A stretch of DNA of 9,574 nt from an uncultured Collinsella sp. (GTDB lineage: Bacteria > Actinomycetota > Coriobacteriia > Coriobacteriales > Coriobacteriaceae): positions 1-9,574 of the forward strand of contig URWM01000041.1 of assembly GCA_900551655.1 (NCBI GenBank), in the 5' to 3' direction. A model generated the notes under the pieces. That model worked only from the letters and a program-made list of their open reading frames with translations, made no database searches and was not told where the DNA came from. Made by a program: the position numbers and the translations under genes. Positions 1 through 7,664 of the stretch are shown piece after piece (the stretch's first letter is position 1; every line of letters begins with the position of its first letter).

Positions 1-49
1 ATCTACACCTAAGCCTTCGTCGGCAGCGTCAGATGTGTATAAGAGACAG
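1..49 (+). other. Nextera/Tn5 sequencing adapter (artefact)
   Basis: Not biological. Bases 1-8 match the end of the Illumina P5 arm, 9-16 read CTAAGCCT (a known Nextera i5 index, S508), 17-30 match the Nextera read-1 arm, and 31-49 are the 19-bp Tn5 mosaic end AGATGTGTATAAGAGACAG. Genomic sequence therefore starts at base 50. The same adapter in reverse complement closes the contig at the other end. Confidence 0.98.
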
Positions 50-78
50 GCTATGGGTGGCGGCCCGGGTTAAATAGA

Positions 79-122
79 GAAGCCCGTCCGATCACTTTCA
101 TGTGGCGAACGGTCGGGCTTCT
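79..122. terminator. Bidirectional hairpin terminator at the end of the RiPP operon
   Basis: The arms 79-90 and 110-121 pair over 12 positions with one T-T mismatch (core AAGCCCG / CGGGCTT), and a-t extends the stem outward at 78/122. The loop is about 19 nt. Short T-rich tails follow in both directions (CTTCTTATT on plus, TTCTCTATTT on minus). It lies 64 bp beyond the stop of the membrane-peptide gene on the minus strand, so it fits as terminator of that operon. It could also serve a plus-strand gene lying left of the contig edge. Confidence 0.7.
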
Positions 123-186
123 TATTCCACTTGCCAATGCTCGGCTCATATTGGAAGAAAGCTACGCTAATGTTTGCGTGACACTC

Positions 187-294
187 CTATTTTTTCCGAA
201 GAAAGAGTCGGATAATGAAGAATAGAATTAAAAAAGGTGCCAGATATAACGCAAATATAAAGGCTAATCCAACGAGACCTTGCAATAATGGCAT
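187..294 (-). CDS. 35-residue single-pass membrane peptide
   Basis: This small gene is the last in the minus-strand RiPP operon. The start is well supported: GGGAGG lies 4 nt before the ATG. The product begins MPLLQGLVGLAFIFALYLAP, continues as an almost uninterrupted run of hydrophobic residues (about residues 4-30, with one Pro near position 20), and ends in the basic tail RLFLRKK, as in a single membrane helix with a cytoplasmic positive C-terminus. There are no Cys residues and no C-x3-D motif, so it is not a third precursor. It starts 78 bp after the stop of the upstream precursor gene and ends 64 bp before a hairpin terminator. The family is not recognised. By position it could be an immunity, export-helper or signalling peptide; a small toxin-like peptide is an alternative. 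The open frame and ribosome site are seen directly; the function is inference. Confidence 0.68.
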   Translation of the reverse strand: MPLLQGLVGLAFIFALYLAPFLILFFIIRLFLRKK

Positions 295-372
295 AATTCC
301 TCCCAGACACGAGATTTTGGTATTTGTTCCCATCTTATTCTGAATTGGACCAAATAGTTCCTAGCCACAAAA

Positions 373-552
373 CTACTCGTCAACTGGATCGCACCAATCT
401 GCTGGCAAAACACAGCTTGATTCTTTATCGACATAGCACCAATCCGCAACAGGGCACTCGGCGATGTCGTAAAAATTGCATATATCAACTCCAAGACAAC
501 AAGGCTCAACGGGAGGATGTTCATTTGAACCAACAGGATGGATATGCTTCAT
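373..552 (-). CDS. Cys-rich RiPP precursor peptide, ranthipeptide-like, copy A (59 aa)
   Basis: Candidate substrate of the neighbouring radical SAM maturase. The ATG is preceded by GAGGAG at 5-nt spacing. The leader opens MKHIHPVGSNEH; the presumed core spans residues 18-58 and holds seven Cys (18, 19, 25, 33, 39, 47, 54), most followed by Asp. C-x3-D occurs at C19/D23, C25/D29, C33/D37 and C54/D58, and C-x2-D at C39/D42. In freyrasin (PapA with the SPASM enzyme PapB) the C-x3-D pairs become Cys-to-Asp thioethers; SCIFF precursors carry six Cys in about 45 residues. This peptide shows both traits: C19 to C54 spans 36 residues. It aligns with the upstream paralogue through the leader and through D-I-C-x2-Y-D-x-A, C-x3-D-W-C and the last Cys pair. 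Its stop is 78 bp before the membrane-peptide start. The modification is inferred; no protease site can be placed with confidence. Confidence 0.82.
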   Translation of the reverse strand: MKHIHPVGSNEHPPVEPCCLGVDICNFYDIAECPVADWCYVDKESSCVLPADWCDPVDE

Positions 553-582
553 AACAGCTCCTCACCTTAATCCAATTAGAGA

Positions 583-786
583 CTACGTTTGATCAATGCC
601 ACAGTGATCTACAACGCAGATGCTGCCGCCATCCATGTCATAGTCGCAGTAATCGTATGCACCACAGCCATCTGCTTTATCATAAACAGTACAGATGTCA
701 GTAATGCCCAAGAGGCAGTCAAAAGACATCGGCTTCACGCCTGCCTCGTCGCCACTTCCTGGATTAATCGGATGAATATGCTTCAC
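583..786 (-). CDS. Cys-rich RiPP precursor peptide, ranthipeptide-like, copy B (67 aa)
   Basis: First of the two tandem precursors. A longer in-frame extension exists upstream, but the GTG at 786 is preferred: a strong AAAGGGAGGT lies 4 nt before it, and translation from it gives (V/M)KHIHPINPG, matching the MKHIHPVG start of copy A. The core is residues 24-65 with six Cys (24, 32, 41, 47, 57, 62). C-x3-D occurs at C32/D36 and C41/D45; C-x2-D occurs at C47/D50, C57/D60 and C62/D65. Six Cys within 39 residues recalls the SCIFF layout, and the Cys-Asp spacing recalls freyrasin. The peptide is strongly acidic. Only 30 bp separate its stop from the copy A start, so the two are almost certainly co-transcribed. 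The copies are clearly homologous but diverged, suggesting two distinct products from one enzyme. Thioether formation is inferred from family knowledge. Confidence 0.82.
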   Translation of the reverse strand: MKHIHPINPGSGDEAGVKPMSFDCLLGITDICTVYDKADGCGAYDYCDYDMDGGSICVVDHCGIDQT

Positions 787-788
787 GA

Positions 789-800
789 CTACCTCCCTTT
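789..800 (-). promoter_or_regulatory. Ribosome binding site fixing the GTG start of precursor B
   Basis: On the minus strand the sequence AAAGGGAGGTAGTC immediately precedes the GTG at 786. The purine-rich core is an almost ideal Shine-Dalgarno sequence at normal spacing, whereas the upstream in-frame ATG near 834 has none. Together with the shared KHIHP opening of both precursors this settles the start. Confidence 0.75.
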
Positions 801-844
801 GAGTGCAGAAAAACCTCAATATTGTGTATAACAAACCAAGATGT

Positions 845-928
845 CTAGTTCACCATATTTCTAGAATGGTTTCGGCGAACGTAGCAATAAGCTTCGCAGA
901 CGGTAATCAGAAGAACGAACACCTCCAC
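845..928 (-). CDS. Possible 27-residue peptide between maturase and precursors (weak)
   Basis: The 169-bp gap between the maturase stop and precursor B holds an open frame that follows the maturase TAA directly in the same frame. From the GTG at 928 it would read MEVFVLLITVCEAYCYVRR and end NHSRNMVN; from the maturase stop it is 36 codons. The first half is hydrophobic and the tail basic, like a small membrane peptide. No convincing ribosome binding site precedes any start. It could equally be chance coding in an intercistronic spacer. It is listed because the hydrophobic-then-basic pattern resembles the confirmed-looking 35-residue gene at the operon end. Confidence 0.2.
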   Translation of the reverse strand: MEVFVLLITVCEAYCYVRRNHSRNMVN

Positions 929-955
929 AATGGTGACAGCAATGCGCTGAACCGC

Positions 956-2314
956 TTATTCCGATACAGTAGCTTCTCGTTGATTTTTCTCCTGCGAAGA
1001 TGAGTGGCGGGAAATAAGGTCAAAAGCCATCTCGTAGCACATTTTTCTATATTCACATGATGCAGGGTGTAGACTCTTGGGCAAGTAGCCGTGCTCGTCT
1101 GCAGCCTCCCAGCTACAGCCCCCACCACAGAAAGACCGAGCCCAACAGTCCGTACAGTCAATTCTTTTTTCGACACCCTGACTCCAGTTTTCAATATACC
1201 TAGTTTCGTCAATTCCGGTGACGATGTTGCCCATTTTGAATCGCATCATCCCGACAAACCTGTGACAGGGGTATACGTCCCCTTCGGGAGTCACGGAAAT
1301 AAAACGCCTGCCAGCCCCGCATCCGACAAAGGCGATCCTGTTGCTCATAATCAAATCAACTGCAGTTTTCAATGTTCTAAACAAGGGCTTTTCCCCTTGA
1401 TCAATCTGTTTGAGATATTGATCCGCCAAATCTATTAGGCCCGCCCTGATTTTGTTTAATGAGTGTTCGTCGAGTTTGATATTCTCATCGAATGAGCTCA
1501 CGGGCGAGAAGTAAATCCTTCTGAAGCCCATCTCTTTAAACTGAAGATAGTCTTCAACAAGGTTACAGTTATTATTTGTTAAGGTCGCTCTTGCGCCGAA
1601 GGGGAACGACTCGGAAAAACGACGAACGTTTTTGTCGATATCGGAGAAAGAGCCGCCTCCCGTCTTGTACGGGCGCGATGCATCGTGCTTGCATCCTGTA
1701 CCATCGAGACTAATCAGAACAGAAAACCCGTGCTCCTTGAAAGAATTCACAGCAGTGTCATTCAAAAGCGTTCCGTTGGTCGTAATAGAATAGGTAAAGT
1801 TTCTATTGGGGTATATTCTTTTTGAATAGTCGACCGTTTTCCATATCAGCGGCTCGTTAATCATGGGTTCCCCACCAAAAAAGACGATCGCAAGCGTTTC
1901 GTTTTCCGATGAACTTGCGACGAGGTAGTCGACCGCCTTGAAGGCTATCTCGTCTGTCATCAGCAGAGGAGACGTTCCATAATCTCCTTTACCGGCAAAA
2001 CAGTAACTACAACCAAGGTTGCATGCATGTGAAACGTGGAGTTCGATGGATCTAAGTTTTCGAGGCGTGTCTTTTGTTAAGAAAGTCCGCTCAGACAATC
2101 GTTGATACTCATCAATGTCGTCTTCAAGTTCTGCTATGGTCGTTTGGTCGTAGCCTTTCGCAGCAAGTGACTTTGTTAGCAACTTCGAGTTGACCGTTCT
2201 TCCCGATGCTTCAAATATGCGAAGCGCATCTTCTGATGCTTGGTCAACCTGAAAGCAATTGCGAGTGACCTCATCGAAGCAGTAACGACGATCACTTACT
2301 GAGAAAAAATGCAT
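956..2314 (-). CDS. Radical SAM/SPASM peptide maturase (SCIFF/PapB-like ranthipeptide thioether synthase)
   Basis: Predicted to cleave S-adenosylmethionine reductively and form Cys thioether links in the two precursors encoded just downstream. I choose the ATG at 2314 (452 aa) because GAGG lies 5 nt upstream; a GTG at 2344 would add ten residues but has a poor site. Residues 1-85 form a small N-terminal region with the position and look of a PqqD-like peptide-recognition domain. The radical SAM cluster motif CNLGCSYC is at 98-105 and GGEP at 147-150. The SPASM domain is complete: C332-x12-G-x4-C350, then C387-x2-C390-x5-C396-x3-C400, then C420, plus C426, enough for two auxiliary 4Fe-4S clusters. 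The segments around CHRFVG and CTDCWARSFCGGGC closely resemble SCIFF maturases as I remember them. Codon G+C is much lower than in the PFOR gene, suggesting acquisition by transfer. No promoter was recognised upstream. Confidence 0.9.
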   Translation of the reverse strand: MHFFSVSDRRYCFDEVTRNCFQVDQASEDALRIFEASGRTVNSKLLTKSLAAKGYDQTTIAELEDDIDEYQRLSERTFLTKDTPRKLRSIELHVSHACNLGCSYCFAGKGDYGTSPLLMTDEIAFKAVDYLVASSSENETLAIVFFGGEPMINEPLIWKTVDYSKRIYPNRNFTYSITTNGTLLNDTAVNSFKEHGFSVLISLDGTGCKHDASRPYKTGGGSFSDIDKNVRRFSESFPFGARATLTNNNCNLVEDYLQFKEMGFRRIYFSPVSSFDENIKLDEHSLNKIRAGLIDLADQYLKQIDQGEKPLFRTLKTAVDLIMSNRIAFVGCGAGRRFISVTPEGDVYPCHRFVGMMRFKMGNIVTGIDETRYIENWSQGVEKRIDCTDCWARSFCGGGCSWEAADEHGYLPKSLHPASCEYRKMCYEMAFDLISRHSSSQEKNQREATVSE

Positions 2315-2344
2315 ACGTTCCTCAATTTCATGCTGGACTGGCAC

Positions 2345-2830
2345 TAACCTTGTTTATTGTTGCGCAGCTATAAAAAACCACCAGCGGGGATTCGGTGTGC
2401 GGCCCAATCGGACTCCCAAAAGGTTCTATTTGAGACTGGCAAGCTTTGTGTTGTTGGCACTTCGACAGCGCTCTTTATTCCAACATGGAGCCTCGCAGTT
2501 TGAGTCGACTTGCCTCTGGAAGGTCCGATCTTAACTTGATTTAGGATGAAAACAGATTACAGGCGCGCTCCTCTAGAAAGAAAGGAAACCAATCGCCGCC
2601 TTTCACCAGGAAAGTTTTTATAGCCCACCTCGAGCAAAATGAAAGATGCGAGAGCGATTGGGGAACAACGCGAATCTCCCCTTTTGGGTGGGAGCGAGCC
2701 TTCAGCCACCGGCGAACGACTCGCCCTGGTCAGAATCTGGAAGTGGTGCCGGGCCGCTTGGGCCTCCCCGGTGACTTCGTGGGGCTTACCTGCCTGACGT
2801 CGAGGAGTACATCCGCAAGATTCGTTCCCT
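2345..2830. other. Intergenic boundary region without a confident gene
   Basis: About 490 bp separate the maturase from the FHA gene. I see no convincing gene, tRNA or known riboswitch. The left half is AT-richer and must hold the promoter of the minus-strand RiPP operon, but no clear -35/-10 pair is visible. The right half is GC-rich. An 8-bp inverted repeat (CCAATCGC at 2589-2596, GCGATTGG at 2654-2661) encloses 57 nt, and a 5-bp hairpin CTTTC/GAAAG near 2600-2615 is followed by TTTTT. Around 2775-2855 a protein-like but start-less stretch (YLPDVEEYIRKIRSLCR) may be a remnant of the FHA gene 5' part. Confidence 0.5.
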
Positions 2831-3304
2831 ATGCCGTTTGCTCTCACGCCCGCCTTAGTTCCAAGTCGGGCGAGCCGCCGCGCTCATGCGACCCGTGGCG
2901 GCGACACGTCGACGCCGCGCTCGCTGAGCACATCTTCGGTCGCGGGCGAGCACGAGGTCGCGCCGGCGCATCCGCTGGGACTGCTGTGCGTGCAAAACGG
3001 CTACGTGGTGAGCGTCCCGCGCTGGATTCAGCCGAGTGAGGAAGGCGTTGAGATCGGCGCGCTGGCAACGGGGGAGGGCGGCATCACCGACGACGTCTCG
3101 GCCCGCCATGCCCATATCTGGTGCGACGATTCTGGCACATGGTTTGTCGAGGACCTGTCGTCCACGAACGGCACCGTGGTGGTAAACGGGGCCACGAGTG
3201 TGTGTATTCAAGTAGAGCCCGGTCGCTCCGCCCAGCTCAACCCCGGCGACGAGCTCAAACTCGGCGAATCCACCACCTACGCCATCCTGCTCGGCGCCCT
3301 CTAG
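2831..3304 (+). CDS. FHA-domain protein (small, 5' end uncertain)
   Basis: A forkhead-associated domain, a phosphothreonine-peptide binding fold, occupies roughly residues 50-155 of 157. Visible motifs are S90-A-R-H93, the S110-S-T-N-G114 turn, and the closing strand LNPGDELKLGESTTYAILLG. The Arg that normally follows the first Gly (the G-R of FHA domains) is Ala here (IGA at 75-77), so phosphopeptide binding may be altered. Residues 1-45 are a Ser/Thr/Arg-rich stretch of low complexity. No ribosome binding site precedes the ATG, and protein-like segments lie in other frames just upstream and alongside (YLPDVEEYIRKIRSLCR before it; DPWRRHVDAALAEHIFG at about 2887-2940), which suggests either a frameshifted 5' end or a different true start. 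No kinase or phosphatase gene is nearby. The FHA call is secure; start and integrity are not. Confidence 0.75.
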   Translation: MPFALTPALVPSRASRRAHATRGGDTSTPRSLSTSSVAGEHEVAPAHPLGLLCVQNGYVVSVPRWIQPSEEGVEIGALATGEGGITDDVSARHAHIWCDDSGTWFVEDLSSTNGTVVVNGATSVCIQVEPGRSAQLNPGDELKLGESTTYAILLGAL

Positions 3305-3353
3305 CCGGCAGTTAGGGACGTTCCTTTCCTGCCGGCAGTTGGGGACGCTCCTT
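3304..3353. repeat. Pair of 23-bp direct repeats, REP-like
   Basis: Two copies, 3304-3326 and 3331-3353, differ at two positions and repeat with a 27-bp period. Each begins GCCGGCAGTT and contains the near-palindrome GGGACGYTCC. GCCGGCAG at 3304-3311 also pairs with CTGCCGGC at 3329-3336, giving an 8-bp stem with a 17-nt loop. The first copy overlaps the last base of the FHA stop codon. The sequence has the character of dispersed intergenic palindromes (REP-type), but dispersal cannot be shown from one window. Confidence 0.65.
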
Positions 3354-3755
3354 GGCGCGCCAGGGCCAGTCGCCCGGGGATGGAGGGACCATTTTGGCCC
3401 TTGACGGTCACCCGGGGTAAACCTTTACCGCCCACCTATATTTGTCGAAATATGGCCTGACGGCGGGGTACAATAAACCCGCATGCGGATTTCCGTTGCG
3501 GGCGCTTCCCATCGCCGGGGCGTGCCCGGGAGCATCCGACATGCGGCCTTTGCGGCGCTCGGTCATGTGCAAGACGGGTAGCTGGGCCTGTGGAGCGCGT
3601 GCAGCCCTCCTCGCCTCGGCATGCCTTCTCTCCACGCCATGTACCTGCCGCTGAGTCCGCCTGTCAGATGATCGGAAGCAACAGCGAAAATCCCATCACG
3701 CCAACATCCCGGCGATCGCCGGGGCCTGTATACCTATATGAGAGGAGAGGGGTAT
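3354..3755 (+). promoter_or_regulatory. PFOR upstream region with candidate promoter and palindromes
   Basis: About 400 bp with no convincing gene precede PFOR. TTGACG at 3401-3406 resembles a -35 box, but only the poor TTTACC stands at correct spacing. TACAAT at 3469-3474 is a good -10 match without a good -35; if used, it leaves a leader of about 275 nt. Palindromes: GGTAAA-CC-TTTACC at 3416-3429 (operator-like), CCGCATGCGG at 3479-3488, and the perfect 16-bp CCCGGCGATCGCCGGG at 3708-3723, 17 bp before the ribosome site. No recognised riboswitch motif was found. The boxes are seen directly; promoter use is inference. Confidence 0.35.
3741..3750 (+). promoter_or_regulatory. Ribosome binding site deciding the PFOR start
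   Basis: AGAGGAGAGG precedes the ATG at 3756 at good spacing. The in-frame ATG at 3738 lies upstream of this site and has no Shine-Dalgarno sequence of its own. Starting at 3756 gives MARKFKSMDG, the usual family N-terminus. Confidence 0.8.
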
Positions 3756-7295
<3,540 letters not shown>

Positions 7296-7305
7296 GTCTC
7301 CCACC

Positions 7306-7430
7306 GCAGGATCTGAGGGCTGACCTTCGCGGACGTCCTCGGACATGAAAGAACCCCCGCTGCGCACTACGTGCGGCGGGGGTTCTTTCGTCCTGCGGAG
7401 TGTCCGCGAAGGTCAGCCCTCAGATCCTGC
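7306..7430. repeat. 125-nt nested palindrome after PFOR
   Basis: The outer arms 7306-7334 and 7402-7430 are perfect reverse complements over 29 bp. A weakly paired internal loop of 12 nt on each side follows, then a 14-bp stem (7347-7360 with 7376-7389), a 2-nt bulge and a 5-bp stem CGCAC-TAC-GTGCG. The inner part is a standard terminator; the long outer arms are not needed for that. No target-site duplication is visible at the edges. It lies between convergent PFOR and DUF4143 genes. Confidence 0.85.
7347..7389. terminator. Strong bidirectional intrinsic terminator
   Basis: The 14-bp stem GAAAGAACCCCCGC / GCGGGGGTTCTTTC, capped by a further 5-bp stem, carries a T-rich right side on either strand. 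It lies 51 bp beyond the PFOR stop and can also end transcription arriving from the DUF4143 ATPase gene on the minus strand. Confidence 0.88.
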
Positions 7431-7465
7431 TACGACTACGTCCTCGGATTGTGTGGCTGATGAAG

Positions 7466-7625
7466 GACGTGGTTGTGGGGGCCTTTGGTCCCTTTCGCTG
7501 TTTCGCGGCTTTGCCGCGAAACCTCGCGCCACTTTGGGGATGGATGGGGGCGTGGTTGTTGCGGCTTCTTATCCCTTTGCTTTTTCGCGGCTTTGCCGCG
7601 AAACGCGCAGCACCTTGGGAAATGC
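7466..7625. repeat. Two tandem REP-like units, each with a GC hairpin
   Basis: Two units of roughly 75-80 bp repeat with an offset of about 82-83 bp. Each runs from a CGTGGTTGT block through TCCCTTT and a perfect hairpin TTTCGCGGC-TTT-GCCGCGAAA (7501-7521 and 7583-7603) to a CAC-x-TTGGG block. The hairpins are identical while flanks differ at scattered positions. No T-tract follows on either strand, so they are not simple terminators. They are likely repetitive extragenic palindromes. Confidence 0.75.
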
Positions 7626-7664
7626 ATTGATGCGTGGGCGGGGCTGGATTGCGGATTCAAATGG

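Noticed and set aside
50..73. Possible last codons of a plus-strand gene (AMGGGPG then TAA)
   Set aside because: Glycine-rich ends do occur in real proteins and a terminator follows, but seven codons at a contig edge cannot establish a gene.
264..533. An 89-codon minus-strand frame overlapping precursor A
   Set aside because: It lies in another frame over the precursor and the membrane-peptide gene, both of which have good ribosome sites and recognisable features. It is a shadow.
583..834. A longer version of precursor B starting at the ATG near 834
   Set aside because: The extra 16 residues have no ribosome site, and the KHIHP leader shared with precursor A starts at the GTG preceded by AAAGGGAGGT.
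2580..2800. Riboswitch or structured RNA (cobalamin, c-di-AMP, RNase P, SRP considered)
   Set aside because: Short matches to conserved fragments were not supported by a consistent set of motifs in the right order; covariance search would be needed to reopen this.
2557..2847. A 96-codon minus-strand frame in the boundary gap
   Set aside because: No ribosome site, no recognisable domain, Arg/Pro-rich composition typical of chance frames in GC-rich DNA.
3442..3654. A 70-codon plus-strand frame in the PFOR leader
   Set aside because: TTG start, no ribosome site, and composition rich in Ala, Arg and Cys as in GC-rich noncoding sequence.
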